DNA of 64,000 nt from Dromiciops gliroides (lineage: Eukaryota; Chordata; Mammalia; Microbiotheria; Microbiotheriidae), in assembly GCF_019393635.1 (NCBI RefSeq), contig NC_057866.1, forward strand, positions 3,746,223 to 3,810,222, given 5' to 3'. How positions within the stretch are numbered: the first letter of the stretch is position 1; the number at the start of each line of letters is the position of its first letter. Below the pieces are notes generated by a model. The model saw only the letters and a program-made list of their open reading frames with translations, did no database searches and was not told where the DNA came from. Positions 35,105-47,384 of this stretch are shown here, piece after piece. The position numbers were made by a program, and so were the translations under genes.

Positions 35105-35352
35105 TGCTTGGTATATTGTTTTTTAGTCATGTCCTACTCTTCACAACCCCATTTGGTGTTTTCTTGGCAAAGATCCTGGAGCCATTTGCTATCTCCTTTT
35201 CCAGTTCATTTTACATACGAGGAAATGGAGGTAAACAGGATTAAGTGACTTGCCTAGGGTCATAGAGCTAGTAAATGTCTGAGGCCAGATTTTAACTGAT
35301 GTCATCCTGACTCCAGGTCTTGCAATCTAATCACTGGGCAACCTGGCTGCTT
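35105..35352 (-). mobile_element. tRNA-headed SINE with RTE/BovB-type tail
   Basis: On the plus strand the unit starts with TCATGTCCTACTCTTCACAACCCC, which resembles the BovB/RTE 3' end, and passes through TTTTCTTGGCAAAGATCCTGG to an antisense tRNA-like head. Paralogous copy at 52022-52270. Confidence 0.75.
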
Positions 35353-35479
35353 GGCATATAGGAGGCAACTACTAAGTGCTAGTCTGTCACTTAAGGGTTC
35401 AAATCCTAACAAAAGGTGGGGGGGAATCCTGGCTCCCCTCTCAGATAGGTGGGAGGGAGGCTACAGCTGGGCCTGGAGC

Positions 35480-36390
35480 AGAGTGCTCATTTCCTGAAAT
35501 CCCGTCAGTGAACATCTTGTTCTTAGCCTCAGGATGATGTGTCTTTGAGGTATTGGTATGTGTGTGGGGGTCCTTCACCCCACCTCCCAAGTGCTGCTCA
35601 TCCCCCAGGGCCTTCTGGAGGACCACCCTGAGGGGCTCCCTCCTTCTATGCTTTTGTCTGCCCAGGAAGAAGTAAATGAAGGAGTTTGTGCTGCTGTTTA
35701 TGAAGGCCAGGAACTGAGGGATCCAATGAACCATGACATGTTTGGTTAAACGACCTATCTCCAAGGTCTCCAGTGACATCACTTATCTCTAAGGACAGGC
35801 CACAGAGCAGGAAGAGAGGACTGTGAACAGGACCAGGAGGCAGAGCCTGAGGGGGAGGGGCTGCACTGGACCTTCAGCAGCAGAGTCAGGCTGGACACGC
35901 ACAGTGCATGGGTGAGGAGGATGAACCACAGAGGCGATGGCGTTACAGAAATGGTGACTGGGTACATAAGCCCCAAAGAGAATCTGTTACCCAGACGGAA
36001 GAGAGCGTACACAGCAGCAGCAGACGTGTGCTTGCGGAGGTCATGTAGGCACCAGGAGGAGAAAAGCACCGCTAGACAGCGCTCGGTGCTGATCTCCGCT
36101 AGGAGGCTCAGGCTCACAGTGTAGGGTGCTCATTTGACGCACATCACTCCCACGAACCTGTGAAAATGAATATAGCTCATAAATTTATGCATGGAGAGAA
36201 CAAATCGGCGGCGAAGGAAGAGGGCGTCAGCCCCGGCCAGGTTGAGGATGTAGACGAAGCATTCCCAGAGAGGCGGAAGCCCAGGAGTCCCAGGTGGGCT
36301 GTTCCCCACCAGCCCAACCCCAGCTATGGCCAGTCCTCCTAAGTTGCTCTGATTACCCAGATATGTGGGGGACTCGAGCAAATCAAGGTG
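35480..36390 (-). pseudogene. MRGPRX/D-like receptor pseudogene
   Basis: Closest relative in the window is the intact receptor at 52405-53409. On the minus strand the segments occur in order but in different frames: GLVGNS and VYILNLAGADALFL (TM1-TM2, frame ending at 36130); LSLLAEISTERCLAVLF (TM3), then HTSAAAVYALFRLG and WFILLTHALCVSSLTLLLKVQCS (TM4-TM5, 35779-36117); and INSSTNSFIYFFLG, then REPLRVVLQKALGDEQHLGGG (TM7 and tail, 35441-35782). The N-terminus and start codon are not recognisable, the intracellular loop between TM1 and TM2 is scrambled, and most of TM6 is lost. At least two frameshifts separate the pieces, and NPxxY reads NSFIY. It is not translatable as a receptor. Confidence 0.88.
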
Positions 36391-36650
36391 TCTATTTCCA
36401 TCTCTCTTTTATGTTGATTCAGAAGCAAAGAAATGGAAGAAATAGTTTAAGGCGAAACAAGCTAATGGGGTATGGGGGTCTGCAGGTGTCGAACCCCTCC
36501 CCCTCCTCCTCCTCCAGAGCTTCTGCCCCAGGTGTGCTTGTCCAGCCTTAAAAGGGGCCTCTGGCACTCAAGGGATTGTGGATTCGACCGGGAGGGCTTG
36601 GGTTAACCCCCCCTCCCCCCACTAACAGAGCCCCATGTCCGCCCCGTTAG
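36391..36650. other. No recognised feature
   Basis: C-rich stretches (CCCCTCCTCCTCCTCC and a C run near 36610) lie between the pseudogene and retroviral remnants. Confidence 0.5.
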
Positions 36651-37070
36651 GCTTTTTGTGCCAAGCCCGAGGGGTTACTTGCCTTTTGGACATTTACAGA
36701 TTGATTTTATTTCTATGTCTTGTTATTGTTGGCCAACTCACCCGGGGGTAGAGGTTTTTCTAGGCCCTCAGGCCACTGCTGCCTTTGTTGCCAAAGCCTC
36801 TTCTCGTGGCTTTTCGACCAGGTCAAGATTGGCCTCATGTTTAAGTTCGGTTCTTATGGGTTCGAATGTTCTATTCCTAGTTTAATTTTTATTCTTACTT
36901 TTCTTTGTGTTATAGTGAGGAAATTTTTGAATTACAAAAAGGGGACTGATGATACTATAGAAATTAAGAACACTAAGAAATTTGCGAATTATAGAAAGGG
37001 GGTGGAAGATAGTATGTTTTATATTATTGATATGGTGGGAAAATGGGGTATGGGTTGGGGTTGGGGTTCT
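36651..37070 (+). mobile_element. Retroviral integrase remnant
   Basis: Bases 36670-36800 read FGHLQIDFISM and, further on, [11 protein letters not shown], the start of a gamma-type integrase core similar to the one at 47450-51530. Bases 36900-37070 are unassigned. Broken fossil. Confidence 0.6.
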
Positions 37071-37569
37071 TGGGAATTCCTCTTTAAAGAATTACACCCT
37101 CTTGCACACAAAACTTAGTTAGAACAAGGTGATAGTTTATTTAGGAGCAAGGGAAGGGAAGGGTGGGGGGAGGGAAACCATTAAAGAAATCCTTGGACTT
37201 TTCATGGGGAGATTTGGCATAAAAGCACATGGCTCAGAGGTACCAAATCTCCTCGAACAGGAGACTGGAAGGTACTTTTATAGAGGCCTGATGGGGGTGG
37301 ACCATCTGCCTGTGGAAAGTTCCTTTAGTGAATGTGGACCATCCCCCACTAGTAGTGACTAGAGGAATTGGGTGAGGGGTGGCTACACCCAAACTTATCT
37401 CCCCAGGGTAAGGGAGACCAGAATGAAGGGTAGGAATCCCAAGCTAGCTCAGTCCGATTTGGTTCAGTTTATCTCTCTAGGCGTTATCTGTCCTCTGGTT
37501 TAGTTTCTCAAGGAGAAGATCCCTCAGTGTGCCCCAGAGAAATTCTGGGGTGCTCTGCGCCCCATGACA
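37071..37569 (-). mobile_element. LTR (family E)
   Basis: About 500 bases matching 56776-57239 across both ends: ACACCCTCTTGCACACAAA at the left and GTTTAGTTTCTCAAGGAGAAG at the right. Orientation is inferred from the TGTCATGGGG-like start and the AATAAA near the far end on the minus strand. Ends are approximate and no clear target duplication was found. Confidence 0.65.
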
Positions 37570-38641
37570 TTATTCAGAACTCCCCCCTTGAGAAAATAAT
37601 TGCAGCATGGGAAGTTTACAAGCTACTGATTCAGCCAGGCATGAGAAAAGCAAGGCTTATCAAACTGTGTTTTATGTGGCATAAAAAATATTCTAGCTTA
37701 TTGGGAAACGAATGGTTAGAGAATGGATCTTTTGACTACTTAACACTGAAAAATTTGCAAATAATCTTGCACTTTGAGTCCCCCAAAGATTTAATTTATT
37801 GAGACTTGTGGAATAAAGCCAGTAAGTTTATACAGGAAGAGAAGGCACTTTTTTCAAATTCTAACACCAAGAGTTTCTCTCCTTTTGAATGCCTGGAGGC
37901 AACGACCCAGGTGAGAGAAGGGGAACCCCGGCCTGAGTTTGAAACCAAGCCTGATTCAAATTGCCCTAATCCCTCCACTGCTGTGCACCGTGTGGGAGAG
38001 GTGGTCCTGCCCCCTCTTCTCAGGACCCCACCTCCTCCCCTTCCTCTGGTGCCACCTCCTTCTCCTCCCATGGCCATGCCCCTTGATCCTCCCACCAGGT
38101 AAGTCAAGAGATCTTTCTCTTGCCATGTGCAGCTTTCTCTACCTGCATTTTCAGCCCTACCCCAGCTAAGCTGTGATTCTGATGAACTGCTGTGGTTCTC
38201 CCAAACCAACCTTAGAAAACCCTTTACATTCCAGATATGCTCGTTTTGTTCATAATTTTGCTAATCTGCTTTTGTCTTTAATTAGTAACCTTATAAAGCA
38301 TTTGTATTATGAAAGGGCCAACAGAGAATATAAAGGGGTTAAAAAACAAGACACACTTAAGCTGAATACAGATGTACAAGACAAGCCTCATCATAACAGT
38401 TCAAGATTCCACTTCTTTTGCCGTGGAGGGGTACATATTTTGCAGAAATGTAGAAGTAAACAGCAAGGTATTAACATGAGTATTGGGGATTTTAGATATA
38501 GTAATCAAAAATGTTCAAAATTCACTCAGAGAAATAATGTCAGTTCAGAGGTTACATAGGATTTCTATGCTATTACACCTACATTTAGAAATTAACAGTA
38601 TAGGTTTATTTTCATAGAGATTTTCATGCTTTTAAGATTTT

Positions 38642-38778
38642 GTGTTCTTTTTTTTTGTCGAGGCAATTGGGGTTAAGTGACTTGCCTAGGGTCACAAAGT
38701 ATCTGAGGTCGGATTTGAACTCAGGTCTTCTTGAATCCAGGGCTGGTGCTCTATTCACTGAGCCACCTAGCTGCCCCT
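38642..38778 (-). mobile_element. tRNA-derived SINE (WSINE1 type), shortened
   Basis: Antisense copy lacking part of the middle (GGGTCACAAAGTATCTGAGG). TTAAGATT occurs on both sides. Confidence 0.9.
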
Positions 38779-39171
38779 TAAGATTGTATTTTATACTTAG
38801 CTTTTTTAAAAAAGGGGAATATTTGTAAAAGCTTTTTATAGTTATGTGATCAAGTTTATATTTTGTAATACTCTTATTAATGTTAAGTTCATATTCATTT
38901 AGATTTCCCCAGTTTGAATTTCATTGTCTTTTATTCTTCCATGTGTATTTTGTTGTATTCATTTATCTCTATTTTGGAAACAATGCAAGATGGTTTTGAT
39001 TTCATAATACAATGTTAATTCTGAGAGTATTGTGCTCTCATATTCTAAATTGTTTTTTTTTTCTTTCCAACTGCTTATTTGATCAAACTCTATAAAGCAT
39101 TTCCCTGGCAAATTGGTTGCCATGGCAAGTGTAAATTGATTCTAGAAGTATTATTTTTGATAAGCATATTT

Positions 39172-39316
39172 CTTTTTTGGTAAGGCAATTGGGGTTAAGT
39201 GACTTGCCCAGGGTCACACAGCTAGTAAGTGTCAAGTGTCTGAGGCTGTATTTGAACTCAGGTCTTCCTGAATCCAGGGCCAAGTGCTTTATTCACTGCG
39301 CTACCTAGCTGCCCCA
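39172..39316 (-). mobile_element. tRNA-derived SINE (WSINE1 type)
   Basis: The target duplication AAGCATATTT is at 39162-39171 and 39317-39326. Confidence 0.95.
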
Positions 39317-39715
39317 AAGCATATTTTTTTTAAAAAAGGGGAACATTTGCAAAAGTTTTTCTTTTCTCATATTTATGTAATCTAATTTATTATTACCATA
39401 AATAGGGATATATTGTATAATATAATAATATGCTATTTGAATATTTTAGATATTAAAAAAAATTTAATAAAAAAGTTTAAATATTACATAAGGGTTTCTT
39501 TTATTCTATTGCAACTACATTTTGAATTCAATAATATGGGCTTATTTTTATAAAGATTTTTATTTTTTTAAGATTGTGTTGTGTTTTAACTTGTTTTTAA
39601 ATATGTTCTGATTTTTACTTAGTAAAAAAGGGCATTGTTTGAAGTTGTTTCATAATTGTATATTATATTCTGAGTCAAGGTACATTCACATTTTTTTTCG
39701 ATCATTATTATCCTC

Positions 39716-42700
39716 AAAAGTTTTTTTTTGTATTTTATTTACTTATTTTTTCCATTACATGTAAAGATAGTTCTCAACTTTTGTGTATACGAGCTTTCCA
39801 ATTTCAGATTTTTCTCCTTCCCTCCCTTCCCTCCCCCCTCACCTAGACAGCAGGTAATCTGATATAGGTTATATATATATACACACATACACACACACAC
39901 ACACATACACATGTATATTTATATATATATATATATATATATAATAACAAACATATTTCTGCATTAGTCATGTTATAAGAGAAAAATCAGAACAATGAGG
40001 AAAAACCTCAAACTAGAAAAACAACAGCACCAAAAACAAAAGAAATAGTATGGTTCATTCAGCATCTATACTCCACAGTTCTTTTTTTTTTCCCCCTGGA
40101 TTTGGAGATCCTCCTCCATCACGAGTTCCCTGCTACCCTTCTGTATCATTGCATTGGTGAGAAGAATATAGTCCATCACAGTAGGTCAGCACACAATGTT
40201 GATGATACTGTTGTACAATGTTCTTCTGGTTCTGCTCATCTCACTCATCATCAGTCCATGAAAGACCCTCCAGGTTTCTCTGAACTCCTCCTGTTCATTG
40301 TTTCTTACAGCACAATAGTATTCCATTACATTCATATACCACAGCTTGTTCAGCCATTCCCCAATTGATGGGCATCCTCTCAACTTCCAATTCCTTGCCA
40401 CAACATAAAGAGCAGCTATAAATATCTTTGTTCATGTGGGTCCTTCTCTTTGGGAAAAAGACCCAAAAGTGGTATTGCTGGGTCAAAGGGTATGCACAGC
40501 TTCACAGCCCTTTGGGCATAATTCCAAATTGCTCTCCAGAATGGTTGGATCAGTTCACAGCTCCATCAACAATGCATTAATGTTCCAATTTTTCCACAGC
40601 TTCTCCAACATTTATTATTTTACTTTTTTGTCATTTTAGCCAATTTAATATGTGTCAGGTGGTAACTCAGAGTTGTTTTAATTTGCATCTCTCTAATCAT
40701 TAGTGATTTAGAGCATTTTTTCATATGGGAATAGATAGCTTTGGTTTCTTCATCAGAAAACTGCCTGTTCATATCCTTTGACCATTTCTCAATTGGGGAA
40801 TGACTTGGATTCTTATAAATTTGATTTAGTTCCCTATATATTTTAGAAATGAGGCCTTTATCAGAAGTACTGGCCATAAAAATTGTTTCCCAGCTTTCTG
40901 CCTCCCTTCTAATTTTGGATGCATTGCTTCTGTTTGTACAAAAACATTTTAATTTAATGTAATCAAGATCATCCATTTTGCATTTTATAATATTCTCTAT
41001 CTCTTGTTTGGTCATAAATTGTTTTCCTTTCCAAAGATCTGAAAGGTAGACTATTCCTTCTCCTAATTTTCCTATGGTATCACCTCTTATGTCTAAATCA
41101 TGTATCCATTTTGACCTTATTTTAGTATAAGGTGTAAGATGTTGGTCTATGCCTAATTTCTGCCATACTATCTTCCAATTTTCCCAGCAGTTTTTGTAAA
41201 ATACTGAGTTCCTATCCCAGTAGCTGGAGTCTTTGGGTTTATCAAACACTACATTACTAGTGTCATTTACTACTGTGTTTCCTGTGCCTAGCCTATTCCA
41301 TTGATCCTCCACTCTATTTCTTAGTCAGTACCAGATAGTTTTGATGACTGCCGCTTTATAGTAAAGCTCCAGGTTTGGTACTGCTAACCCACCTTCCTGT
41401 GCATTTTTTTCTATTATTTCCCTTGATATTCTTGACTTTTTTCCAGATGAATTTTGTTATTATTTTTTCTAGCTCTATAAAATAATTTTTAGGTAGTCTG
41501 ATTGGTATAGCACTGAATAAGTAAATTAATTTAGGTAGTATTATCATTTTTACTATATTAGCTCTGCCTATCCATGAGCAATTGATATCTTTCCAATTAT
41601 TTAGATCTGATTTGATTTGTGTGAAGGGTGTTTTGTAATTGTGTTCATAGAGTTCCTGGGTTTGTCTTGGCAAGTAGACTCCCAAGTATTTTATATTATC
41701 TACCATTACTTTAAATGGAATTTCTCTTTCTATCTCTTGCTGCTGGACTTTGTTGGTCATGTATAGAAATGCTGATGATTTATGTGGTTTTATTTTATAT
41801 CCTGCTACTTTGCTAAAGTTGTTAATTGTTTCAAGTAATTTTTGAGTTGATTCTCTAGGATTCTTTAAGTATACCATCATATCATCTGCAAAGAGTGGTA
41901 GTTTTGTTTCCTCCTTGCCTATTCTAATTCCTTTAATTCCTTTTTCTTCTCTGATTGCTAAGGCTAACATTTCAAGTACAATATTAAATAATAGGGGTGA
42001 TAATGGTCATCCCTGTTTCACCCCTGATCTTATTGGGAAGGCCTCTAATTTATCTCCATTGCATATAATGCTTGCTGATGGTTTTAGGTAGATACTGTTT
42101 ATTATTTTAAGGAAAGCTCACCTATTCCTAAACTCTCTAGTGTTTTTATTAGGAATGGGTGCTGTATTTTGTCAAAGCTTTCTCTGCATCTATTGAGATA
42201 ATCATATGATTTTGGTTAGTTTTCTTATTGATGTGGTTGATTATGTAATAGTTATTCCTAATGTTGAACCAGCCCTGCATTCCTGGTATAAATCCACCTG
42301 GTTCATAGTGTATCATCCTGGGTGATCACTTGCTGTAATCTCCTTGTTAATATCTTATTAAGATTTTAGCATCAATATTCATTAGGGAAATTGGTCTATA
42401 ATTTTCTTTCTCTGTTTTTGCTTTGCCTGGTTTTGGTATCCTCACCATATTTGTGTCATAAACGAATTTGGTAGAACTCCTTCTTCACTATTTTTCCAAT
42501 AATTTGTATAATATTGGAATTAATTGTTCATTAAATGTTTGGTAAATTCACCTGTAAACCCATCTGGCCCTGGGGATTTTTTCTTAGGGAGTTCATTAAT
42601 GGCTTGTTCAATTTCTTTTTTTCTAATATGGGTTATTTAAGGATTTTATTTCCTCTTCAGTTAACCTGGGCAGTTTGTATTATTGTAAATATTTATCCAT

Positions 42701-45420
42701 TTCATTTAGATTGTCAAATTTATTGGCATACAGTTGGGCAAAATAATTCCTAATTATTGATTTAATTTCCATTTCACTGGTGGTAACATCACCCTTTTCA
42801 TTTTGATACTGGTAATTGGTTTTCTTCTTTCTTTTTTTAATCAAATTAACCAATATTTTATCTATTTTATTGTTTTTTTTTTTAATAAAACCAGCTCTTA
42901 GTTTTATTGATTAATTCTATAGTTTTCTTGCTTTCAATCTTATTAATTTCTCCTTTAATTTTGAGGATCTCTAGTTTAGTATCTAATTGGGGATTTCTAA
43001 TTTGTTCTTTTTCTAGCTTTTTAAGTTGCATGCCCAATTCATTAATCGATTCTTTCTTCTTTTTATTCATGTAAGCATTTAGAGCTATAAATTTTCCCCT
43101 AAGCACTGCTTTGGCTGCATCCCATAGATTTTGGTATGTAGTCTCAGTATTGTCATTCTCTTGGATAAAGTTATTGATTGTTTCTATGATTTGTTGTTTG
43201 ACCCATTCATTCTTTAGAATGAAATTATTTAGTTTCCAATTGATTTTCATTTTGCTTTTCCATGGCTCTTTTTTACATGTAATTTTTGTTGCATCATGAT
43301 CTGAGAAGGATGCATTTACTATTTCTGCCTTTTATACATTTGACTATGATGTTTTTATGCCCTAATACATGGTCAGTTTTTGAAAATATGCCATGTACTG
43401 CTGAGAAAAAGGTGTATTCCTTTCTATCCCCATTTAATTTTCTCCAGACATCTATCATGTCTAACTTTTCTAGTAATCTATTCACCTCTTTCACTTCTTT
43501 CTTATTTATTTTTTGGCTAGATTTATCTAATTCGGAGAGGGGGAGATTCAGATCCCCCACTAGTATAGTATTACTGTCTAATTCCTCTTGTAAGTCATTT
43601 AACTTCTCCTCTCAGAACTTGGATGCTATACCACTTGGCACATACATATTTAATATTGATATTACTTCATTATCTATAGTACCTTTTAGCAAGATGTAGT
43701 TTCCTTCCTTATCTCTTTTAATGAGATCTATTTTTTCCTTCACTTTGTCTGAGATAAGGATTGCTACCCCTGCTTTTTTTACTTTAGCTGAAGTATAATA
43801 TATTCTGCTCCAGCCTTTTACCTTTACTCTCTGTGTATCTCCTTGCCTTCAAATGTGTTTCTTGTAAACAGCATATTGTAGGATTCTGGTTTTTAATCCA
43901 CTCTGCAATTCACTTCTGTTTTTATAGCAGAGTTCATCCAATTTACATTCACAGTTATTATTACTAATATCTATTTCCCCTCCATTCTATTTACCCCACT
44001 TTGTACGTCCCCCCCACTTCTTTCACCCTATTCCTCCTACACCGATGTTTTGCTTCTTACCCCCCTCTGCTCCCCCCATCTGCCCTCCATTTTTATCCAC
44101 CCTCCCTTTTCTTTACCATTTCTCCCTTGCTTTTGTCCTCCCTTCTATCAGTTTCCCCCTTCCCCTTCCCCTTTTACTTCCCTAAAGAATGAGCTAAGTT
44201 TCTTTATCCCAATGAACGTATATGTTATTCCCTCTTTGAATCAAATCTAATGAGCATAGGGTTGAAACAATGTTCACCCCTCTTTTCTTTCCCTCTATTG
44301 TAATAAGTTTTTTTTACCTCTTCATATTATGTAATTCACCCCATTCCACCTCCCCTTTCCTCTCCTCCCCATAGATTCCCTTTTTAATCCCTTAATTTTC
44401 TTTGTATCATCACATCAAAGACAATTTATATTTATACCCTCTGTATAAAGTCCTTTTCTCTGCCCAAATACATTTACAGTTCTTAAGAGTTATGAGTATT
44501 ATCTTCCCATGTAGGGATGTAAACAGTTTAACCTAATTGAGTAACTTTTTTTTCCCCCTCTGTTTACCTTTTTAAACTTCTCTTGAGTCTTGTATGTTAA
44601 GATTGAATTTTCTATTCAGTTCTGGTCTTTTCATCAGGAAACACTGAAAGTCCCCAATGTCATTGAATGTCCATCTTTTCCCCTGAAAGAGAATGAACAT
44701 TTTTGCTGGGTAATAGATTCTTGGCTGCAATCCAAGCTCCTTTGCCTTCTGGAATATCATATTCCAAGCCTTGCAGTCCTTTAATTTTGAAGCTGCCAGG
44801 TCTTGAGCAATCCTGACTGTGGCTCCATGATATTTAAATTGCTTCTTTCTGGCTGCTTGGAGTATTTTCTCCTTCACCTGATAATTCTGGAATTTGGCTA
44901 CAATATTCCTTGGGGGTTTTCCTTTTGGGGTCTCTTTCAGGAGGTGATTGGTGGATTCTTATCAATGACGATTTATATCCTTTGATTCTATGATATTCAG
45001 GGCAGTTCTCCTTAATAATTTCCTGGAATATGGTGTCTAGATTCTTTTTCTGGTCATGGCTTTCAGGCAGTCCAATGATTCTCAAATTGTCTCTCCTGGA
45101 TCTGTTTTCCAGATCAGTTGTCTTTCCAATGAGGTATTTAACATTTTCTTCTATTTTTTCATTCTTTGATTCTGCTTGACTGGATTCTGGTTTCATGGAT
45201 TCCTTATCTCCAACTGTCCAATTCTTAGTTTTTAAGCATTGTTTTCTTCCATGAGATTATGCACCTTTTTTTTCCATTTGGCCAAATGAATTTTTTAAGG
45301 AATTGTTTTCTGCAGTCAACTCTTTGTGCTTCTTTTTTCAAAGCTGCTGATTCTTTTTTCATAGTTTTTCTTGTTTTGCTTTCATTTCTCTTCCCATTTT
45401 TTCTTCTACCTCTCTCAATC

Positions 45421-45454
<34 letters not shown>

Positions 45455-46365
45455 TGAGGCAATTGGGGTTAGTGACTCTGCCCCAGGGTCACACAGCTAG
45501 TAAGTGTCAGGTGTTGAGGGCCGGCTTTGAACTCAGGTACTCCTGACTCCAGGGCGGTTGCTTTATCACTGCGCCACCTAGCTGCCCCTCAATTGATTTT
45601 TAAAATCCTTTTTGAGCTTTTCCAGGAAGGCCTTTTTGTTCTTTGAGTCCAATTTACCTTCCCTCTTGCAGGCTTCAATGTAGGTATATTGAGGGTATTG
45701 TCCTCATCTAGTTTGGGTTTGCCTCTTCACTGTTGATACAGAAGCTCTCAATGGAGAGGGCTCTTTTTTGCTTCTTACTTATTATTGCAGCTTATTTATT
45801 TATTTTTTAAGTTGAGGTCTGCTCTGGGGGCACCAGGGTCCCTATTTTGGGCTTCTTGTGCAGGGGTAAGGTGCTGTGTGACTTTTTACACTGAGGCCTT
45901 TATAGTGTGTGCAGTTCGCCCCCCCTGCACTTCCTGTCTGAGCGTGCTAGATCAGTGGGCCTAGTCACTCCTATGATGTTCATGGCCCTCTAGCTGGCAA
46001 CTTTACCCTCTTGTGTGGTGTGCAGGTAGGTTTTTTCCACAGTCCTGATCGGCCACCAGATTTTTGAGCCAGCATCAAGGGCCCTCAGTTGTTCGGCTGT
46101 GGCCCGCAGCTTCCTGATGACTCTGCCCGACCCCCTCAGTGCTGGGCTGCTGCCCTGCAATACGCCTCCCTTTTGCCCGAGAGGTCAGACCAACCTTTCC
46201 TGAAGTCTTCTAAATTATTCTGGTTGGAAGACTGTGCCTCTCTGTTTCTTTGCAGGTTCTGTAGTTTCAGAATCCATCCAGAGACTTGATTTAATGTTCT
46301 TTTTGAGGGAACAGAAGGAGAGCTCATGCAGCTTGCTGATTCCTCTTTACCATCTTGGCTCACCT
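39716..46365 (-). mobile_element. LINE-1, near full length (5' end to tail), inserted in the retroviral fossil
   Basis: Target duplication TATCCTCAAA is present at about 39704-39714 and 46369-46378. The 5' end reads GGTGAGCCAAGATGG, the usual L1 start. ORF1 lies at about 45200-44570 (DLENRSRRDNLRIIGLPES, IRIHQSPPERDPKRK). ORF2 runs from about 43880 to 40480. It includes endonuclease (GDLNLPLSELDKS), reverse transcriptase ([17 protein letters not shown], with the FADD active-site motif, in 41356-41970) and the C-terminal part (FYKNCWENWKIVWQKLG, 40620-41312). ORF2 is cut into several frames, so it is inactive. A CA/TA microsatellite sits near the 3' end (39880-39945). A SINE interrupts the 5' part at about 45432-45588. 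Confidence 0.93.
45432..45588 (-). mobile_element. tRNA-derived SINE with a long poly-T (tail) inside L1
   Basis: An antisense SINE with a run of about thirty T at its left end. Its body has small losses (GGGGTTAGTGACTC). CTCAAT...TGATTTT-like sequence flanks both sides. Confidence 0.92.
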
Positions 46366-47234
46366 ATCCTCAAATTTTAAATCCGTATGGACTTGGGATT
46401 ATGGGAATTTATCATTTAAGACATTAATTGCCTTCATTTTGAATTATCAGATGCCAGTTGGCCAGGATGCCATCCGATCATAAGAGGAATACATGCAGGA
46501 GCAGACATTGAACTGTCACATGAGGGGAGACATGCATGAAGTCAAAGTACGGCCAAGGGAACGGGCTTTTGACAATGTTGAGGTGGTTTCCTCTTTGTTT
46601 AATTTTCCCCAAAATATTGTACAGATGGCTGGAAGTTTTCATCCCACCCATCTCATTCTACACCTGGCTTCTATTCCCCCTACAATATGCCTGATGCCAT
46701 GGATGTCTCAATCCCCTGCATCTGATTAAGTTTGACTCAGTTTCCTCCAATATGTTCAATGGCATGGACATATATCCCATCCACATATTTTAAGCCTGGC
46801 ATACTACATGACGCAGTATATATTGCTCAAGTGTGGGAATTCTCATCTCCCATCATTTCTCTGATTCTTTTATGTTATACCCCCATAATTATCTCAGGTG
46901 TCATGATAAATACAGTGTTGGATTTTGGCCTTGACACCCTGTCTAATCAATTATATTAGATTTTCTAATTTCTCATGATGGCCATCAGAAGATAATTAGG
47001 CAGATGATGCAAAAAGTGAATGAAACAAAGATAAATTATTTTTTAAAAATTAATATCACAATTGTCTTCTCAATTTACCTTCAATAGGGGGGACTGTAGT
47101 AATATTAAGTTTTAGGGATGTTTCAATTTTTGTTTTATTATATGTTTCCTGTGTAACAACTAGATTCTGAATTCCCCTTAGACATGTTTTTAAGAACTCT
47201 CATTATTTGATTTGATTATTGACAAAGCTATTTT

Positions 47235-47384
47235 CTTTTTTTTTTTTTTGCAGGGCAATGGGGGTTAAGTGACTTGCCCAGGGTCACACAGCTAGTAACT
47301 GTCAAGTGTCTGAGGCCGGATTTGAACTCAGGTACTCCTGAATCCAGGGCCAGTGCTTTATCCACTGCACCACCTAGCCGCCCC
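47235..47384 (-). mobile_element. tRNA-derived SINE (WSINE1 type)
   Basis: The target duplication GACAAAGCTATTTT is at 47221-47234 and 47385-47398. Confidence 0.97.

Larger units (their letters stand above)
34810..35440. repeat. Duplicated 3' flank of MRGPR pseudogene (paralogous to 51715-52400)
   Basis: Shares with 51715-52400 the blocks GGAGTAGCCCTC, CATGAGGCTCTGG and GTAAAGGAGCCTCCAG. The same CORE-SINE and RTE-tailed SINE follow in the same order and orientation. The flank was therefore copied together with the receptor gene. Confidence 0.8.
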